Source: Antedon mediterranea
Lineage: Eukaryota; Echinodermata; Crinoidea; Comatulida; Antedonidae
Length of the DNA stretch: 64,000 bases
Assembly: GCF_964355755.1 (NCBI RefSeq)
Contig: NC_092680.1
Location: 12,997,001-13,061,000, forward strand
Direction of reading: 5' to 3'
Shown: positions 33,596 through 46,272 of the stretch, in pieces
Layout: each line of letters begins with the position of its first letter
Position numbering within the stretch: the stretch's first letter is position 1
Position numbers and translations under genes: made by a program
Notes under the pieces: model-generated
What the model was told of the DNA's origin: nothing
Seen by the model: only the letters and a program-made list of their open reading frames with translations
The model's database searches: none

Positions 33596-35410
33596 TGTTT
33601 CGATATTCAAACTGATAAAAACTCGTGAACTCAGATTGACTTGAATATGGATTTATTGTGTCCCAACTGATTATCTCAAGTAGGTTGTTCGAACCTATCA
33701 ATAAAAATACAATACTATACGTAAATCTTAGAACGTTTAAATCTAAGCTATTGATAATTAAAATTAAAGTTCAGCTCATGATCAAAGTGTATACTTAAAC
33801 TTACACTTTTCGACATCCAAAACTCAACTCAAATTACTCAACAGCTTGAACATTGAAATGTTAAATATCACCTAAAAAAAACCACAAGAACGTTTATACA
33901 TGTTAAATCATTCCGTAATATTATAAGCTCAAAACTAATAAAAGTAGATCAAATCGAAGTAATAAAATCTCTCCTTATCTTTCTACACTCAGAAACTTCT
34001 AACCCCAAAATACCATTAATCAGGGATCAACATTCACGAGCCGAACCCTAACCTCAGCACAATAGAAACTCAAAATGATATCATTCCGCGTTATGTACTT
34101 GTGTAGAACATTACTAAAATTTTACTCTAAAGCCCCTTTCTCACAGATGTGCCTGCAATATACCGGTACAGTGCTGGCGTCGTGCCGGTATCGTTACCGG
34201 CATATACCCATTCTCATCGGACTATCGTGCCGGAAATATAACCGGTATATACCGGCTTTCTGTGAGAAAGGAGTCGGGCATATTCGGCCAATAAAAAGTC
34301 TCTGACAAAATAATTATTGAGGGCGTCCTTTATTGTTATTATTTTTGTCTAGCGATGATATGGCGGCGAATGTTAAGTTACAGATTATTATCTTCCTTTA
34401 TAGCATATTTATGCAATACATGCTATGTACAGTATATTGTGCATATATTATAAAGGTATAGCAATTAATTTGCCGTCATCGGCAATCTGTAAAACACCTT
34501 AGAAGGCTGTAGGCCTACAATTTACAAGGCGACGAAAGGTCAGGCACCAACAAACAAAGAGCTAATGGCCTAGCCTAGCGGCCTATATAGATTATGCTAC
34601 AAATTTCTTCTTGTCCCCTTATTTTAAGCAGCTCTCTTATCTCATTATCCCTCCAGTTCCACATTATTATTGTTAATTGAATTGAATAGGCGCCAAAGTG
34701 ATACACTTGACTGCGCAAGGTGTCAAAGCCTCGACGGGGAACCCCGGAATATAACGGCAATACGTTCTCACAGAATGCCCGTCTGGCATTGCGGGGAATA
34801 TCCCTAGAATATTACTAGGTCTAAAGCAGGTCATGTCGATGCCGGCATGGTGCCGGCATGATGCCAAGACGACCCGTTCTCACAGAAAACCATACCGGCA
34901 TGGTAATGGTATATTCCCGCAATATTCCTGGCACACAACTCTGTGAGAAAGGGGCTTTACATTAATACACTGATAGAATATAGTTCCAATAATATTATGT
35001 TCTTAGGCATCTACAACTAACATGCATTACTAATACATATGCCGTATCATTCAATCCACAACTTAGTTCAACCATAAGCTATAATGTTGATTAAGTAATT
35101 AAACATACTAGTAATTTCCTTTCAAACTTTAAGTTCACTAACTAGCTACACTGTTACCGTATTTATAGACTATGATTTCGGCATTTAAATCGTTCTAATA
35201 TAACTAATACTTTTATAATCACGTTTAATACAATAAATAGATTAACTCACCGATCGTTTCTTAAAATACTCTTAAACAACGGCGTTAATTTACTCAATTA
35301 TTTCTCTAAATGTTTTCACGTTTTCTCAGAAAAGTATGCAGTCTTCTCACGTGTATTACTGTAAAACCACAACTTTGTAGAGGGCGTTAGTTCCTTTCTC
35401 TAACGAAACA
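33596..35410 (-). repeat. 5' LTR of element A, with MITE inside
   Basis: 986 bp of LTR (33596-34130 and 34960-35410) interrupted by the MITE at 34131-34956. On the minus strand it starts TGTTTCGTTAG. The sequence just inside is TTCGAACACTTTT, not a standard TGG primer-binding start, so the tRNA primer is unclear. Confidence 0.9.
34131..34956 (+). mobile_element. 826 bp MITE (Harbinger-like) in the 5' LTR of A
   Basis: Terminal inverted repeats AGCCCCTTTCTCACAGA / TCTGTGAGAAAGGGGCT. Flanks are TAA (34128-34130) and TTA (34957-34959); the empty site in the other LTR (near 17168) has a single TTA, which fits a 3-bp TWA duplication. Inside, a shorter copy of the same right end appears near 34259-34275, and CCGGTATA/TACCGG palindromes repeat, suggesting an insertion into or duplication of a smaller element. 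Confidence 0.8.
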
Positions 35411-35415
35411 ACTTT

Positions 35416-37380
35416 TGTAAAATAACCATTAAAGAAGCATCTCTATATTGTCTATAGTCGGATACTATAGAGAACATAATAGAACATAAACCCAGTCATA
35501 TGAATTGTGTGACCTTTGACCCTACGCTTTCAGCACTCCATGAATTGATATTGTTTTGCCTGCCATAGCTGATCAATTGCGGTTTGCTGCAGCACGTCGC
35601 TGAGAGTGAGGCATACATATATTTAATTGTATTTGTCTTGAGGTATTGCCTGTTAAAGAATAGCACGGGCTATTCCATTTTACTGTGGGTAATTGCGGTC
35701 AAATTTATAATAAATATTGAAAAACTGCAGGTATATACAAACGATTTCCTGATTGCTGCCCTCTATATATTTTCCGTGGATTTTTAACTGTATTCAATAG
35801 ATACTATTTGCTGTATATTGTAGAAACCTACTGTAAAGTTTGTTTTCTTTTCTCTCTCGTGTTTTCTTTCACATTTCTACTTTTATAAATTACGGTGTAT
35901 TTTTGTAGTATGATTTAAGGTTTTATTTCAATTGCCGTATACAAGAAATAACACGAGGTCAAAATATGGAGATATAAATTCAAAATGATCAAGGCAATTT
36001 TCCATCGACGGTATAAAAAAGAAAATACCCGGCACGGGTCATACTATACTAGATATTTTTTTTAAAGCATAACGTGGCACAGGCGTACATGCATAGGCTA
36101 TAAAAGTGTTTAAATTTCATATAAATATTATTTTGATGATTTGCATCTCTAAGTATGATTATTAAGAAAATCGGTTTTAATTCAATTTAAATTTCATCTT
36201 ACTCAATGACAGATTCCTCTTTTTAACATGCTCTTTTTATTGCTCTAATTTTGTTCCAATATAACAAACCTAAAATTAAACATAAACAAAGTCCCAAGTT
36301 AAATATGCAATTTTTGTTATTTTTAAAGCGAGTTTGTTTTGTTGTACTTATTTTAATACATACAATTAAATACTTAAAAGTATTTAATTGTTGTAATAAC
36401 AGCCAATTTAACGATGACCACCATACTTACCAACCTGAGAGATTTAAAATGCGTGATCGGACACAAAGTATTTACAGCCCCCACCCCCTCGTGGCGACTT
36501 GCGACGGAAACAAATTTAGTTCACTGGCACTCCTGGCCGGAAATATTACTCTCGCACGTAAAATTCATGATGAATGGCACCTCTTGTATTCCGGTACGGC
36601 GGTAAACGATGCAAATATTATTAGATTGTATATTACTCTTTTTTTTGTTATTCAACGTTTTTCATGCTGATTCATGAATTTAATTTATTAAAAAACATTT
36701 TTTGGAGGGTAAAAATTGAACTGATCCACCAACCAATAGCAAAAAAATTGGGTTTACCTTTTTTAAACGCACACAAAATCATGTCATGTGTAATTGTGAT
36801 CACTAGATGGCACGCTCGCTTCGCTCGCGTACCATCTAGGTCGTGCCCACAGATGGTTCTCGAATACACAGTATTTCCAGCGAGAAAAAAATGGAGATTT
36901 CAAATGTACGTACTGCCGGACTATAATACATTGTCGTTTACAGAAACGAATAAATATACACAATGATTTATGTAGTCAGCTAAAATTAGCACCCTGGGAA
37001 TTACTTCCGAGAGAGAAACAAAATGAGTCAATTTTTTTTATTTGGACTCATTTAAACAAACCCAATTTGTGTTTTGTATGTAACATTAAGGGTTGAGGGA
37101 TGGGGGAAGAAGATAGGTACAAAGAGGAAACATTTTAAAATATATTCTTATCCACTCAGTAACGAAATATTGTTTTTAATGTTTTATAGGCCTATAAATA
37201 ATATACCACTAAATACAGTAAAACATTTACGATTTAATACGGTACTTTGTTAAAACTCTCACTGTCATAGTCGATTGAAATAGTAAAGTACATGTAACGA
37301 TACACCACTACGACGTTTATATATTTTTAAATTATTAATTAATACAAACGTTGAGAAGCAACTGTCAGTAATAACGTTTA
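35416..37380. other. intergenic, no gene recognised
   Basis: ORFs at 35584-35787, 36251-36670 and 36664-36966 have no domain or splice context. A short hairpin, CTAGATGGCACGCTCGC against GCTCGCGTACCATCTAG, lies at about 36803-36839. Confidence 0.5.
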
Positions 37381-37904
37381 TTTATTTGTATATTATATGT
37401 TTATAATCTAACAGTAGGGCCAACCCACACTCACAGTAATAAAGTTTATTTGTATATATTTTTATATTACATATAACAGTACCAACACTCACAGTAAGAA
37501 ATTTGCGATTCAAATTGCGATCAAAAGTGGTTAATACCTTAACAGTATTGTACAGCATTGCAATACTATTTATGTTTATTCTCCAAGGGGGCCCATAAAT
37601 CTAAATCTATACCTCTATGGTTAAACCAAATAATTTGGAATGTTTATTTGTATATTATATGTTTATAATCTAACAGTAGGGCCTACCCACACTCACAGTA
37701 ATAAAGTTTATTTGTATATATTTTTATATTACATCTAACAGTACCAACACTCACAGTAAGAAATTTGCGATTCAAATTGCGATCAAAAGTGGTTAATACC
37801 TTAACAGTATTGTACAGCATTGCAATACTATTTATGTTTATTCTCCAAGGGGGCCCATAAATCTAAATCTATACCTGTATGGTTAAACCAAATAATTTGG
37901 AATG
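37381..37904 (+). repeat. two-copy tandem duplication, 262 bp unit
   Basis: Unit 37381-37642 is repeated at 37643-37904 with very few changes (for example CCAACCC against CCTACCC). No coding content. Confidence 0.88.
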
Positions 37905-38879
37905 TTCCATTCATCACAAATCAATACATTTGTAAAAACGTATATTAAATGTATCAAAATAGTATTTTTTAAAGAAAATCGGCCTGTCTTCAACATTATG
38001 ATGCTCTACTCGAACTGTTCAACCGGTTTTCAGCTATTAAAAACAATTATCGTAGGAGGAGATAGGAAAATGCGAAGCCTCCTCGCATTTTTGTGGCGGG
38101 TATTTTTCAAGATGGACATCCATTAGACAGTGTATACCACGATCGGAAAACACCCCTATTTGGGGCAAATCGTTGAACCTAAATTCGTTTTAATCGTCAA
38201 TAACTAATTATCTAACTTAATTTAATTAGTAAACAGGGTTACATCAGGTGGTTAAAATCAGTACCGAAAGTACGAACCAACTTTATATACCATCGAGTAA
38301 AAATTCTAGAAGTAAGGCGCGATTTACCGAATTTTGCCCTTACGTAAATTTATATATAGATGACAAACGTCAAGTGGTTATAGGCCCATCCTCGTCACGG
38401 CGAGCGACCACGGACACAGTAATTGTAACTTTCCCTGATATTACGTATTTTATTGATGTGTCATGATGTAATCATATAAATAGGCCTACTCGTGTAATGT
38501 TCTATACTTTTAAAATATACCAATTAATTTGAATGCATTTTCCTCTCAAATTGTGTTAAAAAATGATAACGCATCGTATATAGGCCTAATAGGTTTAAAC
38601 GCGTGTTTCATTAAAATCACTTGAAATGCGGGACCATCCCGAACGATGCGAGACGGTTGGTAACTATGGACCACATAAATAATTTTAAGTAGCCCTACCA
38701 TTTGTTTGTTGGAATTAATGGTATCTATTAATTACAAAACTATTGCATATTATGTAATACAAAAAATACGCATACATATATAGCGGATTAATACAATTTA
38801 CAGCTTGCCCAGCTTGTTTAAATGGACCCGAACTCATGGTGGTTACAAAATGGGGATTTGAATTGAATGTTATTTAACT
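37905..38879. other. intergenic, no gene recognised
   Basis: ORFs at 37902-38126 and 38248-38466 show no recognisable domain. Confidence 0.5.
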
Positions 38880-41800
38880 AAAAAAAAAACACGCTCTCAG
38901 GGAAAAATCACAGAAATTGCATAACTGTACCTTTAAATTTATTTTTATTGAATGAATTTATTAGTGTTCATCACATAGAACTAAAGTAAAGTCAAACAAG
39001 ATAAAATCAAGTCTATTTAAGCAATTGAATGCTGTAACTTTAAATTTATTTTTATTGAATGAAATTATTAGTGTTCATCACATGGAACTAAAGTAAACTC
39101 AAACAAGAAAAATCAGGTCTATTTAAGCAATTGAATGCTGTTTAATTAAATAAACACGCTCTCAAGGAAAATCACAGAAATTACGTAACTGTACCTTTAA
39201 ATTTAATTTTATTGAATTAAATTATTAGTGTTCATCACATAGAACTAAAGTAAGCTCAAAAAAGAAAAAACCAGGTCTATTTAAGCAATTGAATGTGGTT
39301 TAATTAAAAAACACGCTCTCAAGAAAAATCACATAAATTACGTAACTGTACCTTTAAATTTTATTTTATTGAATGAAATTATTAGTGTTCATCACATGGA
39401 ACTAAAGTAAACTCAAACAAGAAAAAATCAGGTCTATTTAAGCAATTGAATGCTGTTTAATTAAATAAACACGCTCTCAAGAAAAATCACATAAATTACG
39501 TAACTGTACCTTTAAATTTATTTTTATTGAATGAAATTATTAGTGTTCATCACATGGAACTAAAGTAAACTCAAACAAAAAAAACCAGGTCTATTTAAGC
39601 AATTGAATGCTGTTTAATTAAAAAACACGCTCTCAAGAAAAATCACAGAAACTACGTAACTGTACCTTTAAATTTATTTTTATTGAATTAAATTATTAGT
39701 GTTCATCACATAGAACTAAAGTAAACTCAAACAAGAAAAAACCAGGTCTATTTAAGCAATTGAATGCTGTTTAATTAAAAAACACGCTCTCAAGAAAAAT
39801 CACATAAATTACGTAACTGTACCTTTAAATTTATTTTTATTGAATTAAATTATTAGTGTTCATCACATAGAACTAAAGTAAACTCAAAAAAGAAAAAATC
39901 AGGTCTATTTAAGCAATTGAATGCTGTTTAATTAAAAAACACGCTCTCAAGAAAAATCACATAAATTACGTAACTGTACCTTTAAATTTATTTTTATTGA
40001 ATTAAATTATTAGTGTTCATCACATAGAACTAAAGTAAACTCAAACAAGAAAAAACCAGGTCTATTTAAGCAATTGAATGCTGTTTAATTAAAAAACACG
40101 CTCTCAAGAAAAATCACATAAATTACGTAACTGTACCTTTAAATTTATTTTTATTGAATTAAATTATTAGTGTTCATCACATAGAACTAAAGTAAACTCA
40201 AAAAAGAAAAAATCAGGTCTATTTAAGCAATTGAATGCTGTTTAATTAAAAAACACGCTCTCAAGAAAAATCACATAAATTACGTAACTGTACCTTTACA
40301 TTTATTTTTATTGAATTAAATTATTAGTGTTCATCACATAGAACTAAAGTAAACTCAAAAAAAGAAAAAAACCAGGTCTATTTAAGCAATTGAATGTGGT
40401 TTAATTAAAAAACACGCTCTCAAGAAAAATCACATAAATTACGTAACTGTACCTTTAAATTTTATTTTATTGAATGAAATTATTAGTGTTCATCACATGG
40501 AACTAAAGTAAACTCAAACAAGAAAAAATCAGGTCTATTTAAGCAATTGAATGCTGTTTAATTAAATAAACACGCTCTCAAGGAAAATCACAGAAATTAC
40601 GTAACTGTACCTTTAAATTTAATTTTATTGAATGAAATTATTAGTGTTCATCACATGGAACTAAAGTAAACTTAAAAAGAAAAAATCAGGTCTATTTTAG
40701 CAATTGAATGCTGTTTAATTAAAAAACACGCTCTCAAGAAAAATCACATAAATTACGTAACTGTACCTTTAAATTTATTTTTATTGAATTAAATTATTAG
40801 TGTTCATCACATAGAACTAAAGTAAACTCAAAAAAGAAAAAATCAGGTCTATTTAAGCAATTGAATGCTGTTTAATTAAAAAACACGCTCTCAAGAAAAA
40901 TCACATAAATTACGTAACTGTACCTTTATATTTAATTTTATTGAATGAAATTATTAGTGTTCATCACATGGAACTAAAGTAAACTTAAAAAGAAAAAATC
41001 AGGTCTATTTTAGCAATTGAATGCTGTTTAATTAAAAAACACGCTCTCAAGAAAAATCACATAAATTACGTAACTGTACCTTTAAATTTATTTTTATTGA
41101 ATTAAATTATTAGTGTTCATCACATAGAACTAAAGTAAACTCAAAAAAGAAAAAAATCAGGTCTATTTAAGCAATTGAATGCTGTTTAATTAAAAAACAC
41201 GCTCTCAAGAAAAATCACATAAATTACGTAACTGTACCTTTAAATTTATTTTTATTGAATTAAATTATTAGTGTTCATCACATAGAACTAAAGTAAACTC
41301 AAAAAAAGAAAAAACCAGGTCTATTTAAGCAATTGAATGTGGTTTAATTAAAAAACACGCTCTCAAGAAAAATCACATAAATTACGTAACTGTACCTTTA
41401 AATTTTATTTTATTGAATGAAATTATTAGTGTTCATCACATGGAACTAAAGTAAACTCAAACAAGAAAAAATCAGGTCTATTTAAGCAATTGAATGCTGT
41501 TTAATTAAATAAACACGCTCTCAAGGAAAATCACAGAAATTACGTAACTGTACCTTTAAATTTAATTTTATTGAATGAAATTATTAGTGTTCATCACATG
41601 GAACTAAAGTAAACTTAAAAAGAAAAAATCAGGTCTATTTTAGCAATTGAATGCTGTTTAATTAAAAAACACGCTCTCAAGAAAAATCACAGAAACTACG
41701 TAACTGTACCTTTAAATTTATTTTTATTGAATTAAATTATTAGTGTTCATCACATAGAACTAAAGTAAACTCAAACAAGAAAAAACCAGGTCTATTTAAG

Positions 41801-43802
41801 TAATTGAATGCTGTTTAATTAAAAAACACGCTCTCAAGAAAAATCACATAAATTACGTAACTGTACCTTTAAATTTATTTTTATTGAATTAAATTATTAG
41901 TGTTCATCACATAGAACTAAAGTAAACTCAAACAAGAAAAAACCAGGTCTATTCAAGCAATTGAATGCTGTTTAATTAAAAAACACGCTCTCAAGAAAAA
42001 TCACATAAATTACGTAACTGTACCTTTAAATTTATTTTTATTGAATTAAATTATTAGTGTTCATCACATAGAACTAAAGTAAACTCAAAAAATAAAAAAT
42101 CAGGTCTATTTAAGCAATTGAATGCTGTTTAATTAAAAAACACGCTCTCAAGAAAAATCACATAAATTACGTAACTGTACCTTTAAATTTATTTTTATTG
42201 AATTAAATTATTAGTGTTCATCACATAGAACTAAAGTAAACTCAAAAAAGAAAAAAACCAGGTCTATTTAAGCAATTGAATGTGGTTTAATTAAAAAACA
42301 CGCTCTCAAGAAAAATCACATAAATTACGTAACTGTACCTTTAAATTTTATTTTATTGAATGAAATTATTAGTGTTCATCACATGGAACTAAAGTAAACT
42401 CAAACAAGAAAAAATCAGGTCTATTTAAGCAATTGAATGCTGTTTAATTAAAAAACACGCTCTCAAGAAAAATCACAGAAACTACGTAACTGTACCTTTA
42501 AATTTATTTTTATTGAATTAAATTATTAGTGTTCATCACATAGAACTAAAGTAAACTCAAACAAGAAAAAACCAGGTCTATTTAAGCAATTGAATGCTGT
42601 TTAATTAAAAAACACGCTCTCTCAAGAAAAATCACATAAATTACGTAACTGTACCTTTAAATTTATTTTTATTGAATTAAATTATTAGTGTTCATCACAT
42701 AGAACTAAAGTAAACTCAAACAAGAAAAAACCAGGTCTATTTAAGCAATTGAATGCTGTTTAATTAAAAAACACGCTCTCTCAAGAAAAATCACATAAAT
42801 TACGTAACTGTACCTTTAAATTTATTTTTATTAAATAAAATTATTAGTGTTCATCACATGGAACTAAAGTAAACTCAAACAAGAAAAAATCAGGTCTATT
42901 TAAGCAATTGAATGCTGTTTAATTAAAAAACACGCTCTCAAGAAAACTCACAGAAATTACGTAACTGTACCTTTAAATTTAATTTTATTGAATGAAATTA
43001 TTAGTGTTCATCACATGGAACTAAAGTAAACTTAAACAAGAAAAAACCAGGTCTATTTAAGCAATTGAATGCTGTTTAATTAAAAAACACGCTCTCAAGA
43101 AAAATCACAGAAACTACGTAACTGTACCTTTAAATTTATTTTTATTGAATTAAATTATTAGTGTTCATCACATAGAACTAAAGTAAACTCAAAAAAGAAA
43201 AAATCAGGTCTATTTAAGCAATTGAATGCTGTTTAATTAAAAAACACGCTCTCAAGAAAAATCACATAAATTACGTAACTGTACCTTTAAATTTATTTTT
43301 ATTGAATTAAATTATTAGTATTCATCACATAGAACTAAAGTAAACTCAAAAAAGAAAAAACCAGGTCAATTTAAGCAATTGAATGTGGTTTAATTAAAAA
43401 ACACGCTCTCAAGAAAAATCCCATAAATTACGTAACTGTACCTTTAAATTTATTTTTATTAAATGAAATTATTAGTGTTCATCACACGGGACTAAAGTAA
43501 ACTCAAACAAGAAAAAATCAGGTCTATTTAAGCAATTGAATGCTGTTTAATTAAATAAACACGCTCTCAAGGAAAATCACAGAAATTACGTAACTGTACC
43601 TTTAAATTTAATTTTATTGAATGAAATTATTAGTGTTCATCACATAGAACTAAAGTAAACTCAAACAAGAAAAAACCAGGTCTATTTAAGCAATTGAATG
43701 CTGTTTAATTAAAAAACACGCTCTCAGGGAAAATCACAGAAATTACGTAATTGAATGCAATTATGCAATTGAATGCTGTCTAATTAAACAGCATTCAATT
43801 GC
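38880..43802 (+). repeat. satellite array, about 157 bp monomer, about 31 copies
   Basis: Head-to-tail monomers, each with ACACGCTCTCAAG, TTACGTAACTGTACCTTT, TATTAGTGTTCATCACAT, GGTCTATTTAAGCAATTGAA and TGTTTAATTAAA. Variants recur: GAATGAAATT with CACATGGAAC, or GAATTAAATT with CACATAGAAC. A rarer GAATGTGGTT variant sits at 39291, 40392, 41335, 42278 and 43381, giving spacings of 1101, 943, 943 and 1103 bp, that is 7, 6, 6 and 7 monomers. This is higher-order repeat structure. The first monomers (38880-39150) are irregular, and the last ends in an inverted fragment. No ORF survives in it. Confidence 0.93.
43765..43802. repeat. inverted monomer junction closing the satellite
   Basis: GCAATTGAATGCTGT and its complement ACAGCATTCAATTGC face each other around CTAATTAA, forming a 15-bp-stem hairpin exactly at the array edge. 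After it, TATTAGTGTTCATCACATGG of the monomer appears once more (43820-43840). Confidence 0.85.
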
Positions 43803-43840
43803 TCAAATAAGCTTGATTTTATTAGTGTTCATCACATGGA

Positions 43841-45549
43841 ACCAAAATATATATAATAATAATTTTTCCTTGATAGTGTGTTATATTAATATTTATAATA
43901 TGTTAATAAAAGATACTGTACATAAATTGACCCGATTAAATAATACTGTAGAGTAACAGACAAATATACAACATCTTGCACCTTGATATTTTTGTATCTT
44001 TGCAAATTTGTTTTCAACAGATGCTGCAGTTTGTTAAGGAGCCAACAAGCTATGGAAGACAAAATAATTCAGCTACCATACACTCTAAAAAGAACAAACA
44101 AATATTAAATGTCAACCAGGAACTAGATTGAGCACCAAAAAACAAAAGTATTATATCAGCCACAGTTTCTCTTAATATCATATAAATAAAACTAAACATT
44201 CTTATTCACCAGGTTTTATTGTAGGACATTTTGATATTATAAATCCATTTACCTGAAAATGTATTTAAATTTCTTGGGTAAAATCACAAGTCCTTACGGC
44301 ATTATCAACTGCAAGTCCAATCAAGGTCAGGAAAGTGTTTTGGTACAGCAGATTTTTATTACCCTATGGTAAAAAGAAAAAAAATCATAAAATATTCTAT
44401 ATAGAAGTCTGCAACATGTATACAAATAACACACCTATGCACTTGTTCTGACCAGTATGATGATGATATGAATATTAATTATACCATAATTAATTTTTTT
44501 TTTTTTTTAAATACAACACGACCAATAATTACTTCACAATCTATTTTATAGGTCTAGTAGTAGGTAGTTATAACACTATTTACAGTAAAAGAGATGCTAC
44601 AATGGTCACATTAATCTTCTATGATATAAATAGATATAGTATCTAGTACATTAATATTAAAATTTAACTTATATACATTTTTCTTTCAAGAAACAAGTTA
44701 AAATAAATATTAATATTGTTAAACTTTTTAGTAATCAGTATTTTTACTGTTTTTTACATTGTAAAAATGTATTTATAAATTGAAATGTACATGTATAACA
44801 TTGATTAATAATTGAATGTTAGCTAGCATTTACTTGCTTGCTTCATCCAGCCTAGTACTAGTAGTAGTAGTATAGTAGGCTATCTGCTACTACTAGGCCC
44901 TAGTAGGGCCAGGCCTATTTTACTATCTAGGCTTACTACTAGCCTACTGCTACACTCTTCTATTTCTAGCTAGTAGGGCTACACTATAGTATAGGCGTAG
45001 CTAGGCCTAGGCTAGGCCCTATAGGCTATATAGATAGATCTAGCCTCTACTGAGAGGCTATAGGCTTAACATTAATTAACCAGGCCTAGCCTAGCTAGGC
45101 TACAAAAGTTAAAAACTACCATGAATGAATTGAAAAGACAGCTTAGCCTAAACGATCCGCCTAGACTAGGATTCTTCGACGTTAAGTCCTGCCCATCCAA
45201 GCTTTCCTCTAGTCTAGTACTAGTAGGCCTACCGCCTAGGCCCAGGGCTAGCTAGGCACTCACCCGTTCCTCGAAACACACGGCAACAGTTGCTGCTGTC
45301 GCGTTCCTCTTCATCACACACATACGAAGAAATACTGTAATCAGATTTATATGACGGTTTGCGGGAGTTACAAACACAAAAGTAACGCCACTTGACGCGA
45401 AATTACAGTGGAAAACAAATACCCACGAACAAATGGTACAAGCAATAACACATTTAAAATGAATGCCTTTTATAATTAGTTACCTAAAGTAACTTTACTC
45501 CACTTTTTTTTACATATAATAATAATAATAATAATAATAATAACACCAC

Positions 45550-45581
<32 letters not shown>

Positions 45582-46107
45582 TGTTTTTATTATTCTATGC
45601 CTGCTAATTTTTAGACAACATAATGAACAAAGAACAGAATCCAATAAACATTAAAGGAAATGAACTACAGACCTATTGTTAATTGTAGACTCCTATGAAA
45701 AGAACAATAGGCATAGGCCTATGGGTGAAAACCATTATACAGGATATAATAGACGATATCAGTAATGTGTAAATGTACTGGTGGTGTAAAGAAAGGGTAA
45801 AACAAAAAGAAATGTCTTTTGATTTGTTAAATCTAGGCCAGTAGGTAGGTCTGTTACCATGTTTGTTTAAAACAATCAGGACTGACGATGGACAACCAGG
45901 CCATTAAATAAAATAGGAATTAAGGCCATAGGCCATCCCTAGAGACCTTACTGCAAAACAATCAATTAAACTCCTAAAAATCAATCTAACACTAATAAAC
46001 TGAACTTATATAATCTTTTCTATATCAGTAAAATCGTGCGTGAACTAGTCAAAGCCCTAAAAACTGGGGCCTGTCGCGTTGGCCCCAATTTTGGGCCATG
46101 TGTGGTA
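43841..46107. other. intergenic, no gene recognised
   Basis: AT-rich up to 44820. From 44850 to 45260 there is a stretch dense in CTAG and GGCC tetramers (AGGCCTAG, CTAGTACTAG). An AAT microsatellite lies at 45513-45580. No exon supported. Confidence 0.55.
45513..45580 (+). repeat. AAT trinucleotide microsatellite
   Basis: Two runs of AAT units separated by CACCACT. Confidence 0.9.
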
Positions 46108-46110
46108 TTA

Positions 46111-46269
46111 AGCCGATTTTCCATTAGGCGAATTTGTTCGCCCGAATCGAAGGCGTCAGCTAATACGCATGCGTAGAGAAGGATTTGGAAGACGTAAACA
46201 TGAATACACATGCGTACAAGCTGGTGCGTTCGATTCGCGCGAACAAATTCGCCTAGTGGAAAATCGGCT
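46111..46269 (+). mobile_element. 159 bp MITE (Harbinger-like)
   Basis: Inverted repeats of about 40 bp (AGCCGATTTTCCATTAGGCG.. with its complement ending CGCCTAGTGGAAAATCGGCT). TTA duplication at 46108-46110 and 46270-46272. Confidence 0.85.
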
Positions 46270-46272
46270 TTA

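Larger units (their letters stand above)
16636..35410 (-). mobile_element. BEL/Pao LTR retrotransposon A, with nested insertions
   Basis: Minus-strand BEL/Pao element bounded by a 5-bp target duplication ACTTT (16631-16635 and 35411-35415). The LTRs start TGTTTCG and end CGAAACA. The 5' LTR is 33596-35410, the 3' LTR is 16636-28771, and coding sequence lies between. The 3' LTR holds a TTAA-flanked element (17306-18873) and BEL element B (18896-28468); the 5' LTR holds an 826 bp MITE (34131-34956). With insertions and duplicated target bases removed, both LTRs come to 986 bp, confirming that they belong to one element. LTR differences I can see are few, so it is fairly young. Confidence 0.9.

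Noticed and set aside
36251-36966. ORFs of 100-139 residues
   Set aside because: No domain, no splice or repeat relation; composition like the surrounding DNA.
38248-38466. 72-residue ORF before the satellite
   Set aside because: No recognisable motif, isolated, starts and ends in non-coding sequence.
38880-43802. CRISPR-like regularly spaced repeats
   Set aside because: Whole 157 bp units repeat head to tail with no unique spacers; this is a eukaryotic satellite.
46020-46211. 63-residue minus-strand ORF with a hydrophobic start
   Set aside because: Overlaps the 159 bp MITE and has no downstream exons.
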